Below are positions 43,911 to 58,608 of a stretch of DNA of 64,000 nt, in pieces. The position numbers and the translations under genes are program-made. Origin of the DNA: Pseudomonas sp. PDM18 (GTDB lineage: Bacteria; Pseudomonadota; Gammaproteobacteria; Pseudomonadales; Pseudomonadaceae). The stretch is taken from positions 23,090 through 87,089 of the forward strand of contig NZ_JACVBX010000019.1 in assembly GCF_014852585.1 (NCBI RefSeq), read 5' to 3'. Within the stretch, counting starts at the first letter, position 1. The number at the start of each line of letters is the position of its first letter. Below the pieces are notes generated by a model that did not search any database, was not told the DNA's origin, and was given only the letters and a program-made list of their open reading frames with translations.

Positions 43911-45605
43911 ATGTCCAGCTTGCATGCCGATGAGGCCTTCCTGGCCCACTACCAGTTCAGCCACGATCCGTTCGCACCGCGGGTTCCGGGGTTCAAGTTC
44001 TTCCCGGCGCAGCGCAAGCCCGTACTGGGGCAGCTGCACCACCTGGCGCGTTACAGCCAGCTGCTGCTGGCCGTCACCGGTCCGCTGGGTAGCGGCAAGA
44101 CCCTGTTGCGCCAGGCCCTTGTGGCCAGTACCAACAAGGACGCCGTCTCCAGTGTGGTGATTTCCGGTCGCTCAGTGACCGATGAAGCCACTCTGCTGCG
44201 CCAGCTCGCGCAAGGCCTGGGCATCACCCAGACCAGCATCGAGGCGATCCTCGCCAAGGTCGCCCAGCTGGCGATCACCGGCCAGGACGTCTACCTGCTG
44301 GTGGATGACGCCGAGCAACTACGCGACGACGCCCTCGAAGTCCTGCTGCTGCTCGCGGCCGGCAACTCCGAAGCGCGCCTGCACGTCTTCCTGTTCGGCG
44401 AGCCCGAGCTGCTGTCGCGCCTCGAAGTGCTGTCCGAGGGCGAGGAGCGCTTCCACGCGATCGAGCTGCAGCCATACAGCGAGGAAGAAACCCGCGAGTA
44501 CCTGGCGCAGCGCCTGGAAGGTGCGGGGCAGGGCATCGAGCTGATCTCGGCCGACCTGCTGGCCGACATCCACGAGCAATCCGGCGGCTGGCCCGGCACC
44601 ATCAACCAGACCGCCCGCGATGCGATGATCGAAGCGATGCTGGCCGACCGCAGTGGCGAGCGCAAAGCCGCCGGCGCCGGCTTCAAGCTGCCGAAAAAGC
44701 ACCTGGCGATCCTCGGCGTGGTTGCCATCGGCGTCATCGCTGCCTGGTTCATGCAAGGCAAGACCACCAAACCTGAGACCGCGAACAACACCGCCGCGCA
44801 GACCTCGTCGCAACTGCCGCTGGGCGGCGCCGCTGCTTCGCAGCCGGGCGCGCAGCCACAGCCGGATGCCCAGGGCAATGGCCCGTCGGTGGAGTTCGCC
44901 GGTTCCAACCAGCCACTGCCGCTGCCGCTGGTGGGCGAAAGCCAGCCGGTGATCCGCGAGCCCATGGCGCAGGCCGGTGGCCAGGAAGATGCCGACGAAG
45001 GCGCCATGCCGTCCGCGGCCATTCCGCCGACAGTGACCACCACCGCGCCGCCGGTGACCCCGCTGGCGAACAATGGCCCGAAACCGCTGAACCCGGTGCC
45101 GGCGGCTCCCGTCCAGCAGCAGGTCGCGATCCAGCCCGCCCCGACGCCTGCGCCCACGCCGCGTCCGGAGCCGGTCAAGCCTGCCGCCACCGCGCCGGCC
45201 AAGCCCGTCCAGGCTGCCAAGCCGGCTGCGACCAAGCCCGCTACTACCGTTGCCAGCGCCAAGCCGGCAACCGCTGCCAGCAAACCTGCGGCTGCGACCG
45301 GTGGCAGTGCCGGCGGCAGCAGTTGGTACCAGGCCCAGTCCGGTTCGCGCTATTCGGTACAGGTGCTTGGCACCGGCTCCGAAGCCAGCGCCAAGGCCTT
45401 CATCAGCCAGCAGGGCGGTGGCGACTATCGCTACTTCCGCAAGAACCTGCAGGGCAAGCCCTTCTATGTGGTGACCTATGGCAACTTTGCCGACCGCACT
45501 GCTGCGCAGGCTGCGATCAAGAAGCTGCCGGCGAAGATCCAGGCCTCCAAGCCCTGGGCCCGTCCGTTCTCCAGCATCCAGCAGGACATCGCCGGGGCGC
45601 GCTGA
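43911..45605 (+). CDS. AAA ATPase-SPOR domain membrane protein (DamX-like)
   Basis: The 564-residue protein has a cytoplasmic ExeA/GspA-like AAA domain with Walker A GPLGSGKTLL near residues 57-66 and Walker B VYLLVDDAE near 128-136. One membrane helix (about residues 265-283) follows, then a long Ala/Pro/Lys-rich linker and a C-terminal SPOR domain (YSVQVLGTGSEASAKAFISQQ onward) that binds denuded septal peptidoglycan. Its position after aroKB is that of DamX in enterics, which acts in cell division, though the Pseudomonas form has the full ATPase half. A strong terminator follows. Confidence 0.87.
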   Translation: MSSLHADEAFLAHYQFSHDPFAPRVPGFKFFPAQRKPVLGQLHHLARYSQLLLAVTGPLGSGKTLLRQALVASTNKDAVSSVVISGRSVTDEATLLRQLAQGLGITQTSIEAILAKVAQLAITGQDVYLLVDDAEQLRDDALEVLLLLAAGNSEARLHVFLFGEPELLSRLEVLSEGEERFHAIELQPYSEEETREYLAQRLEGAGQGIELISADLLADIHEQSGGWPGTINQTARDAMIEAMLADRSGERKAAGAGFKLPKKHLAILGVVAIGVIAAWFMQGKTTKPETANNTAAQTSSQLPLGGAAASQPGAQPQPDAQGNGPSVEFAGSNQPLPLPLVGESQPVIREPMAQAGGQEDADEGAMPSAAIPPTVTTTAPPVTPLANNGPKPLNPVPAAPVQQQVAIQPAPTPAPTPRPEPVKPAATAPAKPVQAAKPAATKPATTVASAKPATAASKPAAATGGSAGGSSWYQAQSGSRYSVQVLGTGSEASAKAFISQQGGGDYRYFRKNLQGKPFYVVTYGNFADRTAAQAAIKKLPAKIQASKPWARPFSSIQQDIAGAR

Positions 45606-45633
45606 AAGGTCGCACTGCCGCAATCCTGAAAAA

Positions 45634-45666
45634 GCCGAGCCCCGTACCACGGGGCTCGGCTTTTTT
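45634..45666 (+). terminator. Rho-independent terminator of the pil-aro-SPOR operon
   Basis: A perfect 12-base stem (GCCGAGCCCCGT / ACGGGGCTCGGC) with a three-base loop is followed by six T residues, 29 bases past the SPOR gene stop. The A run on the left makes it partly bidirectional. Confidence 0.92.
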
Positions 45667-45738
45667 ATTGGCTTGTGTCTTTTGCTGCGTTCTTATAAAA
45701 ATGCGACATCGGGTGTCAGCAGTGCGTCAAAAAAAACA

Positions 45739-45766
45739 GTGACGTCGCTTTCCCCATGTGTACAAT
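45739..45766 (+). promoter_or_regulatory. Candidate sigma-70 promoter for the gltB leader
   Basis: GTGACG (four of six to the -35 consensus) and TACAAT (five of six to the -10) are 16 bases apart. Transcription would begin near 45773, giving a leader of about 294 bases before gltB. Of the 461-base gap before gltB, 45606-45666 holds the upstream terminator, 45667-45772 this promoter, and 45830-46030 the structured RNA. Confidence 0.5.
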
Positions 45767-45829
45767 GACCTCCCTTTGCCTATCGGAAACTTGCCGCTTG
45801 AGCGAGTAGACAGGCGAAGTGCTTGAAGA

Positions 45830-46030
45830 GGGTCTGCTGACGTTTCGTCATGGCCAGGGCCGGAACCGCCGCTACGTTGGGTAAGACGTGGCAACTCGCG
45901 CGGAACGGTCATTCCAGGTGAACCAGGGGCTAGAACGGCGCTGCACGATAGATGCGGCCCGAGCCTTTGCGGTGCGCGGGAAACGAGCCTGCACGGCGAA
46001 ACAGGGCGATGGCGAAACGTCAGCAGACCC
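45830..46030 (+). ncRNA. Structured leader RNA upstream of gltB, unassigned family
   Basis: An 18-base arm (GGGTCTGCTGACGTTTCG at 45830-45847) is perfectly complementary to 46013-46030, enclosing 165 bases. Inside are at least three local hairpins: GCTACGT / ACGTGGC (45871-45892, one G-U), GCTGCA / TGCGGC (45940-45958, one G-U) and GTGC...GGG / CCT...GCAC (about 45972-45994). The whole forms a multibranched RNA ending 36 bases before the gltB start. It could be a cis-acting leader (riboswitch, attenuator or protein site) or an independently processed sRNA. No T-rich terminator follows the closing stem, which favours a leader in the gltB mRNA. I cannot match it to a known family. Confidence 0.62.
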
Positions 46031-46066
46031 TGGAATTTATAAAAGTTTTGCCGGTGAGAGTTCCCT

Positions 46067-50512
<4,446 letters not shown>

Positions 50513-50530
50513 GCGCCTGAAGTTTGATGA

Positions 50531-51958
<1,428 letters not shown>

Positions 51959-51963
51959 GTGCG

Positions 51964-52012
51964 ATCCACGAAGGGCGGGTAACGCCTCTGGCGTTATGCG
52001 CCCTTCGTGGAT
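51964..52012. repeat. Long palindromic intergenic repeat after gltD (GGCGTTATGCGCCCTTCG type)
   Basis: The outer arms ATCCACGAAGGGCG / CGCCCTTCGTGGAT are perfectly complementary over 14 bases, and the inner arms TAACGCC / GGCGTTA over seven. The right half is nearly the same as the end of the repeat at 1388-1460. It starts six bases after the gltD stop. Confidence 0.75.
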
Positions 52013-52040
52013 GACGCAGCGACAAACTGTCGCGATAGAC

Positions 52041-52073
52041 AAAAGGCACGGCACCCGCCGTGCCTTTTCTTTT
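52041..52073 (+). terminator. Rho-independent terminator of gltBD
   Basis: An 11-base stem (AAAAGGCACGG / CCGTGCCTTTT) with a six-base loop is followed by CTTTT. It lies between gltD and hemE. Confidence 0.85.
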
Positions 52074-52115
52074 GGGCTTTGCGAAAATACCCGCACTTTT
52101 TTGCCGGATGCCGTT

Positions 52116-53180
52116 ATGACTGCCTTGAAGAACGATCGCTTCCTCCGCGCCCTGCTCAAGCAGCCCGTCGATGTCACCCCTGTCTGGATGATGCGCCAGG
52201 CCGGCCGCTACCTGCCGGAGTACCGCGCCACCCGCGCCAAGGCCGGTGACTTCATGAGCCTGTGCATGAACCCGCAGATGGCCTGCGAAGTGACCCTGCA
52301 GCCGCTGGACCGCTACCCGCAGCTGGACGCGGCGATCCTCTTCTCCGACATCCTCACCATCCCCGACGCCATGGGCCAGGGCCTGTACTTCGAAACCGGC
52401 GAAGGCCCGCGTTTCAAGAAGGTCGTCAGCAACCTGGCCGACATCGAAGCCCTGCCGATCCCTGACCCGGAAAAGGACCTTGGCTACGTGATGGACGCCG
52501 TGCGTACCATCCGCAGCGAACTGAACGGCCGCGTGCCGCTGATCGGCTTCTCCGGCAGCCCCTGGACCCTGGCCACCTACATGGTCGAAGGTGGTTCCAG
52601 CCGTGACTTCCGCAAGACCAAGGCGATGCTCTACGAAAACCCGCAGGCCCTGCACGCGCTGCTGGACAAGCTGGCGCAGTCGGTCACCAGCTACCTGAAT
52701 GGCCAGATTCTCGCGGGCGCACAGGCGGTGCAGATTTTCGATTCCTGGGGTGGTGCGCTGTCGGCAGCGGCGTACCAGGAGTTCTCCCTGGCCTACATGC
52801 AGAAGATCGTCGACGGCCTGATCCGCGAACACGAAGGGCGCCGCGTACCGGTGATCCTCTTCACCAAGGGCGGCGGCCTGTGGCTGGAGTCCATGGCCAA
52901 CACTGGCGCCGAAGCGCTGGGCCTGGACTGGACCTGCGACATCGGCAGCGCTCGCGCCCGCGTCGGCGACAAGGTGGCCCTGCAGGGGAACATGGACCCG
53001 GCGGTGCTCTACGCCAAGCCGGAAGCCATCCGCGCTGAAGTGGCGCGTATCCTCGGTGCCTTCGGTAATGGCAATGGCCACGTGTTCAACCTTGGCCATG
53101 GTGTCACCCCGGAAGTCGATCCTGCCCATGCCGGCGCCTTCTTCGAGGCGGTGCACGAGCTGTCGGCGCAGTATCACTGA
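52116..53180 (+). CDS. hemE: Uroporphyrinogen decarboxylase
   Basis: HemE is a cytosolic enzyme that decarboxylates the four acetate side chains of uroporphyrinogen III to give coproporphyrinogen III in haem synthesis. The 354-residue protein has the conserved [11 protein letters not shown] near its start, the [14 protein letters not shown] segment, [17 protein letters not shown] and a [10 protein letters not shown] end. The ATG at 52116 is chosen because it follows the gltBD terminator and gives the normal start. It has its own terminator and so is probably a single-gene unit. Confidence 0.97.
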   Translation: MTALKNDRFLRALLKQPVDVTPVWMMRQAGRYLPEYRATRAKAGDFMSLCMNPQMACEVTLQPLDRYPQLDAAILFSDILTIPDAMGQGLYFETGEGPRFKKVVSNLADIEALPIPDPEKDLGYVMDAVRTIRSELNGRVPLIGFSGSPWTLATYMVEGGSSRDFRKTKAMLYENPQALHALLDKLAQSVTSYLNGQILAGAQAVQIFDSWGGALSAAAYQEFSLAYMQKIVDGLIREHEGRRVPVILFTKGGGLWLESMANTGAEALGLDWTCDIGSARARVGDKVALQGNMDPAVLYAKPEAIRAEVARILGAFGNGNGHVFNLGHGVTPEVDPAHAGAFFEAVHELSAQYH

Positions 53181-53196
53181 GCCTGATGCTTCACTG

Positions 53197-53224
53197 AAAA
53201 GCCCCGCAAATGCGGGGCTTTTTT
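53197..53224 (+). terminator. Rho-independent terminator after hemE
   Basis: A GC stem (AAGCCCCGCA / TGCGGGGCTT) with flanking A and T runs ends in six T residues, 17 bases past the hemE stop. Confidence 0.88.
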
Positions 53225-53234
53225 GTGGCTTCCT

Positions 53235-53257
53235 GTAGGAGCGGGCCATGCCCGCGA
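53235..53257. repeat. REP-like element after hemE
   Basis: GTAGGAGCGGGCCATGCCCG carries the REP start with a diverged palindrome (GCGGGC / GCCCGC). A second partial copy (GTAGGAGCGAG) is at 53418-53428. The 373-base gap between hemE and the permease gene otherwise holds only the two terminators, with no convincing gene. Confidence 0.6.
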
Positions 53258-53485
53258 TCCGCCGGCAGGGCCGGCGCTTTCTTTTGCTCTGGTGTTGCAG
53301 GTTTGCTGCGTTGGCTTGGGTGTTTCTGCACCGCTTCAGCGAGTCCTTCTGAACGGGGCATTCGGCGTGTGCTGATGTTTCTCTGGAAGATCTTAAGAGC
53401 CGGAGCATTGGCTCTTCGTAGGAGCGAGGGGGACACCATCGTTATTGTTCGCGAACCGCAAGGCACGACGTTCCACGACGCAATG

Positions 53486-53516
53486 AAAAAAGCCCCGCTC
53501 TGCAGCGGGGCTTTTT
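53486..53516 (-). terminator. Bidirectional terminator downstream of the amino-acid permease
   Basis: AAAAAGCCCCGCT and AGCGGGGCTTTTT form a 13-base stem with a four-base loop. It carries T runs on both strands and lies 38 bases past the permease stop. Confidence 0.85.
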
Positions 53517-53553
53517 CGTTCCCTCATGGAGCTTCAGGCCCCATCAGAGTGCA

Positions 53554-54945
53554 TCACGCAGCGTCGCCCACCAGGCCGGCGGCGCGCTGGGACTTGCGGC
53601 GGTTGGACACCAGCAGGCCGGAGCAGACCACCACGACGGTCAGCAGGGTGGTGGCGACCACTTCCATGCGATGGTCCGGGCGGATCAGCATGATCACCAG
53701 GGCACCGACGATGAAGAGGATCACCGCCCAGGTCAGCCAGGGGAACAGCCACATCTTCAGCTTCAGCTGGTGGCCCTGGGCGAGCAGCTTCTTGCGCATG
53801 CGCAGCTGCGACATGGCGATCACCAGGTACACCAGCAGGGCGATGGCGCCGGAGCTGGCCAGCAGGAAGTTGAACACTTCGGCCGGGGCCAGGTAGTTGG
53901 CGAAGGTGCACAGGAAGGCCATGGCGGTGGACAGCAGCACGGCGTAGACCGGGGTGCGGCTGGCGCTGGTTACCTGGGCGATCTTCGGTGCGTCACCGCG
54001 CTTGCTCAGCGAGTACATCATGCGCGAAGCGGTGTAGAGCGCCGAGTTCAGGCAACTGGTGACCGAGACCAGCACGATGATGTCGACGATCAGCTTGGCG
54101 TAGGGGATGTGCAGGTGTTCCAGCACGGTCTGGTAGGAGCCCATGCTCACCAGGCGCGGGTCGTTCCACGGTACCAGGCAGACCACGATCAGGATCGACA
54201 GCAGGTAGAACAGCGCGATACGCCAGATCACCGAGTTGGTGGCGCGGGTGATCTGCTGCTCCGGGTCCTTGGACTCGGTGGCGGCGATGGTGACGATTTC
54301 CGAACCCATGAAGGAGAACATGGTGGTCAGCAGCGCGGCGAGCACGGCGCCCCAGCCCTTGGGCAGGAAGCCTTCGCTGGTCAGGTGGCCGATGCCGGAG
54401 ACTTCGCTGTTGGGCGAGAAGCCGAAGATGGCCGCGCAGCCCAGCACCAGGAAGGCAATGATCGAGACGACCTTGATCAGCGCCAGCCAGAACTCGAACT
54501 CACCGTAGTTCTTCACGCTGAACAGGTTGGTCACGGTCAGCGCGGAGGTGATCAGGAAGGCCAGTACCCAGATCGGCGCGCCGGGGAACCAGGCGTGGAT
54601 GATCGCGGCGGCGGCGTTGGCTTCCAGCGGGATCACCAGGACCCAGAACCACCAGTACAGCCAGCCGATGGTGAAACCGGCCCAGTGACCGATGGCGCGG
54701 TCGGCGTAGGTGGAGAAGGAGCCGCTGTCCGGCTGCGCGACGGCCATTTCGGCCAGCATGCGCATCACCAGGACCACCAGCAGGCCGGCGACCAGATAGG
54801 AGACCATGACGGCCGGGCCAGCTTCGGCGATGGCGTGGCCGGAGCCTACGAACAGGCCCGCGCCAATGGCACCGGCGATCGAAAGCATCGTGACGTGACG
54901 ATTTTGCAGGCCCTGGGAGAGCCCGGAAGAGGGGGTGCTGCTCAT
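53554..54945 (-). CDS. APC-family amino-acid permease, GabP-like
   Basis: The 463-residue inner-membrane protein has about 12 helices and the amino-acid permease family start (RHVTMLSIAGAIGAGLFVGSGHAIAEAGPA), with the conserved FMGSEIVTIAATESKDP segment. GABA, proline and aromatic amino-acid carriers share these features. The proportions and early motifs lean to GabP-like transporters, but the substrate is not certain. It lies apart from its neighbours with its own terminator. Confidence 0.85.
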   Translation of the reverse strand: MSSTPSSGLSQGLQNRHVTMLSIAGAIGAGLFVGSGHAIAEAGPAVMVSYLVAGLLVVLVMRMLAEMAVAQPDSGSFSTYADRAIGHWAGFTIGWLYWWFWVLVIPLEANAAAAIIHAWFPGAPIWVLAFLITSALTVTNLFSVKNYGEFEFWLALIKVVSIIAFLVLGCAAIFGFSPNSEVSGIGHLTSEGFLPKGWGAVLAALLTTMFSFMGSEIVTIAATESKDPEQQITRATNSVIWRIALFYLLSILIVVCLVPWNDPRLVSMGSYQTVLEHLHIPYAKLIVDIIVLVSVTSCLNSALYTASRMMYSLSKRGDAPKIAQVTSASRTPVYAVLLSTAMAFLCTFANYLAPAEVFNFLLASSGAIALLVYLVIAMSQLRMRKKLLAQGHQLKLKMWLFPWLTWAVILFIVGALVIMLIRPDHRMEVVATTLLTVVVVCSGLLVSNRRKSQRAAGLVGDAA

Positions 54946-55112
54946 GCTTTACCTACAACTACGGAGGGAATTGCGTACTGCGGGAGTCGAGGTCCGTTTC
55001 AGGATTCCAACAAGTCGTTCAAGAAATTGAACGCAAGTATCGCGCCACATTCTGTTACGACTTAAGTTGTAGGTTGGGGTGTTTCGCTACGAGCCCCGTG
55101 GCAAAGGCATTG

Positions 55113-55161
55113 CTGAAAACGACATCCATGTCTTTGTACGACCGTTCCATGTCGTTTTCAG
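55113..55161. repeat. 13-bp inverted repeat between the MFS and permease genes
   Basis: CTGAAAACGACAT and ATGTCGTTTTCAG are perfectly complementary with a 23-base spacer that itself contains a smaller CATGG / CCATG pairing. It lies 27 bases past the MFS gene and about 170 upstream of the permease start. No T-tract follows on the minus strand, so it is not a standard terminator. Confidence 0.55.
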
Positions 55162-55188
55162 GCATGCAGTTTGTTTTGTGTGTAGAAA

Positions 55189-56574
55189 CTACCCAGCTTT
55201 GTTGAGTGCGGGCAGGTCGCGCGGTAACACCGGCAGGCGCGCCAGGTGCAGGGCCACCAGCAGGCCGATGCCCAGCAGGCTGGCGATGAACAGGCCCACG
55301 CCGTTCCAGCCGTACTGGTGCCAGAAGAGGCCGCCAGCAGTGCCGGCGACGCTGGAGCCGGTGTAGTAGCAGAACAGGTACAGCGACGAGGCCTGGCCCT
55401 TGGCCTTCAGGGCGCGGCGGCCGATCCAGCTGCTGGCCACCGAGTGCGCGCCGAAGAAGCCGAAGGTGAACACCAGCAGGCCGACCAGCACCAGGGCCAG
55501 CGGTTGCAGCAGGGTGATCAGTACGCCACCGAGCATCAGCGCGATCATCGCCCAGAGCACCTTGCGCCGGCCCAGCTTGTCGGCCAGCGAGCCGACCCAC
55601 GCCGAGCTGTAGATGCCCGACAGGTAGACCAGCGAGAGCACGCCGACGATGGCCTGGCTCAGTTGGTAGGGCTCGGCCAGCAGGCGGTAGCCGATGTAGT
55701 TGAACAGGGTGACGAAGGCACCCATCAGCAGGAAGCCGACCAGAAACAGCCAGGGCAGGCCGGCGTCGCGGAAGTGCCCGGTGAAGCCCTCGATGAGCCG
55801 ACGGGGCTTGAGCTGCGCCGGGCGGAAGTTCTTCGATTCGGGAAGGATGCGCCAGAACAGCAGGGCCGCGGCCAGGGCGAGCACGCCCAGGGTGGCTAGC
55901 GCCACGTGCCAGTTCACGTAGTCCACCAGCACACCGCTGATCAGCCGTCCGCTCATGCCGCCAATGGCGTTGCCCCCGATGTACAGCCCCATGGACAGCC
56001 CGATGTGCTGCGGGTGGATTTCCTCCGACAGGTAGGTCATGCCCACCGCCGCCAGGCCGCTGAGGGAAAGGCCGAGTAGCGCGCGCATGGCCAGTACGCC
56101 GTGCCAGGTCGGCATCAGCGAGCTGCCGATGGTGAACAGCGCCGCGAAGATCAGCGAGGCGACCATGATCGATTTGCGACCGATGGCGTCGGAGATCGGG
56201 CCGGTGACCAGCAGGCCGAAGGCCATGGTGATGGTGGAGATCGACAGCACCAGGCTGCTCTGCGCGGCGGTCAGGCTGAACGCCTTGGACAACACCGGCA
56301 TCATCGGCTGCACACAGTAGAGCAGGGCGAAGGTGGCGAAGCCGCCGGAGAACAACGCAAGCGATGTGCGCATGAATTCCGGGGTGCCTTTCTCGATGTA
56401 GGTTTCGATCTCTTCGACGGCGCGCACCACGTCGTCGTTGGCTTCACGCGCGCTTTCGCGCAGGTCAGGCAGCACCTCTACCGGATCGTTGGCGGCGGAC
56501 GGCTCTTGGATGACAGCCGGTTCGGCCGCCATGGAATGTTCTTCCCGCAAAGCCCGCAGGGCAGGTTGGCTCAC
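55189..56574 (-). CDS. Major facilitator superfamily transporter (drug/exporter type)
   Basis: The 461-residue inner-membrane protein has an unusually long cytoplasmic N-terminus of about 65 residues, then 12 helices. The MFS loop motif is present (GPISDAIGRKSIMVASL after helix 2, and SLADKLGRRKVLW in the second half). The family exports drugs or small organics; no substrate can be named. It is divergent from a LysR gene that probably controls it. An internal start near residue 15 is possible. Confidence 0.87.
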   Translation of the reverse strand: MSQPALRALREEHSMAAEPAVIQEPSAANDPVEVLPDLRESAREANDDVVRAVEEIETYIEKGTPEFMRTSLALFSGGFATFALLYCVQPMMPVLSKAFSLTAAQSSLVLSISTITMAFGLLVTGPISDAIGRKSIMVASLIFAALFTIGSSLMPTWHGVLAMRALLGLSLSGLAAVGMTYLSEEIHPQHIGLSMGLYIGGNAIGGMSGRLISGVLVDYVNWHVALATLGVLALAAALLFWRILPESKNFRPAQLKPRRLIEGFTGHFRDAGLPWLFLVGFLLMGAFVTLFNYIGYRLLAEPYQLSQAIVGVLSLVYLSGIYSSAWVGSLADKLGRRKVLWAMIALMLGGVLITLLQPLALVLVGLLVFTFGFFGAHSVASSWIGRRALKAKGQASSLYLFCYYTGSSVAGTAGGLFWHQYGWNGVGLFIASLLGIGLLVALHLARLPVLPRDLPALNKAG

Positions 56575-56762
56575 GACACACCTCAGGTTGGTAAAAGCAG
56601 GAGGGCCTGGAATGGCGGCAAAGGCCCGCGCGGCCAGGCAGAGAGCAGGTTGGTAGTCGTTATTGGGCTTGTGTGGAAAGGATAAGGAGCGGGATTTATT
56701 ATTTCCAATATATTAATCGACACGTTTGAGTCGTTTTACGAATCATTGGTGGTAGGGGCCGG

Positions 56763-57698
56763 ATGGAGCTGCGACACCTGCGTTATTTCATCGCCGTGGC
56801 GGAAGAATTGCACTTCGGCCGCGCCGCCGAGCAGCTGGGAATTTCCCAGCCGCCGCTCAGCCAGCAGATCCAGGCGTTGGAGGAAGAGATCGGCGCGCGC
56901 TTGCTGGAGCGAACCAACCGCCGTGTGGCGCTCACCGAGGCCGGCAAGCTGTTTCTCGACGAAGCGCGGCAGGTGCTGCAGCAGGTGGATCGCGCCGTCT
57001 TGCTGGCGCGGCGTGCGCATCAGGGCGAGATCGGCGAGCTGAAGGTCGGCTTCACCGCCTCGGCGCCGTTCACCTCCAGCATTCCGCGCGCCATCCTGGC
57101 GTTCCGCCAGGCCTACCCGGATGTGCATCTGGACCTGCAGGAACTGAGCAGCGGCCAGGCAGTGCAGGCGCTGCTGGAAGAGCGCGTGCAGGTCGGCCTG
57201 ATCCGCCCGATCCCGCTGCCGGAAACCCTTGAGGCCGTGGAGCTGTTCAGCGAGCCGCTGGTGGCAGTGCTGCGTGCCGATCACCCGCTGGCGCAGGCCA
57301 GCCAGGAGGGTCTGGAGTTCGCCTTGCTGGCGGACGAGCCGTTCGTGTTCTTCCCGCGCAGCTATGGCACGGGCCTCTACAGTCAGCTGATGGCGCTGTC
57401 GCGGCAGGCCGGCTTCAGCCCTCGCATCGCCCAGGAAGCGGGCGAGGCGATGACCATCATCGGCCTGGTGGCCGCAGGGCTCGGCGTCTCGATGCTACCG
57501 GCGTCGTTCCGTCGGACGCGGGTGGATGGCGTGGTCTATCGCACCCTGAGCGATCCGGGCGCGACCAGTTCGGTGTGGTTGGTGCGACGGCGCAACGAGA
57601 CGTCGCGCCTGGCGCAGTCGTTCTTCGACCTGGTGACCCAGGAAGTGACAGCCCTCCACAGCGGACCAGGCGCCGTCGGTCTCGAGATCAGGCGCTGA
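56763..57698 (+). CDS. LysR-family transcriptional regulator of the divergent MFS gene
   Basis: The 311-residue protein has the LysR helix-turn-helix (MELRHLRYFIAVAEELHFGRAAEQLGISQPPLSQQI) and an effector domain resembling the BenM/CatM subgroup (VGFTASAPFTSSIPRAIL). The 188-base region shared with the MFS gene contains A/T-rich sequence suited to LysR binding. It most likely activates the exporter gene in response to an aromatic or other small acid, by family analogy. Confidence 0.88.
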   Translation: MELRHLRYFIAVAEELHFGRAAEQLGISQPPLSQQIQALEEEIGARLLERTNRRVALTEAGKLFLDEARQVLQQVDRAVLLARRAHQGEIGELKVGFTASAPFTSSIPRAILAFRQAYPDVHLDLQELSSGQAVQALLEERVQVGLIRPIPLPETLEAVELFSEPLVAVLRADHPLAQASQEGLEFALLADEPFVFFPRSYGTGLYSQLMALSRQAGFSPRIAQEAGEAMTIIGLVAAGLGVSMLPASFRRTRVDGVVYRTLSDPGATSSVWLVRRRNETSRLAQSFFDLVTQEVTALHSGPGAVGLEIRR

Positions 57699-57836
57699 AA
57701 CCTTGGTTGGCCACTGTTGGGACGCTGGTATGAATGGTCAGGAGCCGCCGAGCGGTCGTGTGGCGAAGGGTGCTCGCCCTTGTCATGGGCTTTGCATAGA
57801 ATCCCGAAGTCTTGAATGGTTCTGGAGGGATGGCTC

Positions 57837-58604
57837 ATGCGGCGCGTGGTGTTCAATCAGAAGGGCGGGGTCGGCAAGTCCAGCATCGCCTGCAACCTGG
57901 CGGCAGTGAGCGCAGCGGAGGGCTATCGCACCTTGCTGGTGGACCTGGATGCCCAGGCCAACTCCACGCACTACCTCACCGGCCTGACCGGCGAGGACCT
58001 GCCGGTGGGCATCGCCGACTTCTTCAAGCAGACGCTGTCTTCCGGGCCTTTCAGTCGCAAGGGCAAGGTCGATATCTACGAGACGCCCTTCGACAACCTG
58101 CACATCGTCACCGCCAGCCCGGAGCTGGCGGACCTGCAGCCCAAGCTCGAGCAGAAGCACAAGATCAATAAGCTGCGCAAACTGCTGGACGAGCTATCCG
58201 AAGACTACGATCGCATCTACCTGGATACCCCGCCGGCGCTGAACTTCTATACGGTTTCTGCGCTAATCGCCGCTGATCGCTGCCTGATCCCCTTTGATTG
58301 CGACAGTTTCTCCCGTCAGGCGCTTTACGGCCTGCTGCAGGAGATCGAAGAGCTGAAGGAAGACCACAACGAAGAGCTGGAAGTCGAAGGCATCGTGGTC
58401 AACCAGTTCCAGCCGCGCGCGACCCTGCCGCAGCAACTGCTGGATGAGCTGGTGGAAGAGGAACTGCCGGTGCTGCCGGTGTACCTGATGAGCTCGGTGA
58501 AGATGCGCGAGTCGCACCAGGCCTGCACCCCGCTGATCTTCCTCGAGCCGCGGCACAAACTGACCCAGCAGTTCGTCGAACTGCACAGCCTGCTGGAAGC
58601 CTGA
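57837..58604 (+). CDS. ParA/Soj-like partition ATPase family protein (orphan)
   Basis: The 255-residue protein has the deviant Walker A motif KGGVGKSS at residues 8-15, the switch region [12 protein letters not shown] and the Walker B-like [11 protein letters not shown]. It is a MinD/ParA-type ATPase. No parB-like gene is next to it, so it is an orphan member, perhaps positioning a protein cluster or chemotaxis array. The ATG at 57837 has an excellent GGAGGGA ribosome-binding site and is preferred over 57816. Confidence 0.88.
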   Translation: MRRVVFNQKGGVGKSSIACNLAAVSAAEGYRTLLVDLDAQANSTHYLTGLTGEDLPVGIADFFKQTLSSGPFSRKGKVDIYETPFDNLHIVTASPELADLQPKLEQKHKINKLRKLLDELSEDYDRIYLDTPPALNFYTVSALIAADRCLIPFDCDSFSRQALYGLLQEIEELKEDHNEELEVEGIVVNQFQPRATLPQQLLDELVEEELPVLPVYLMSSVKMRESHQACTPLIFLEPRHKLTQQFVELHSLLEA

Positions 58605-58608
58605 ACGC

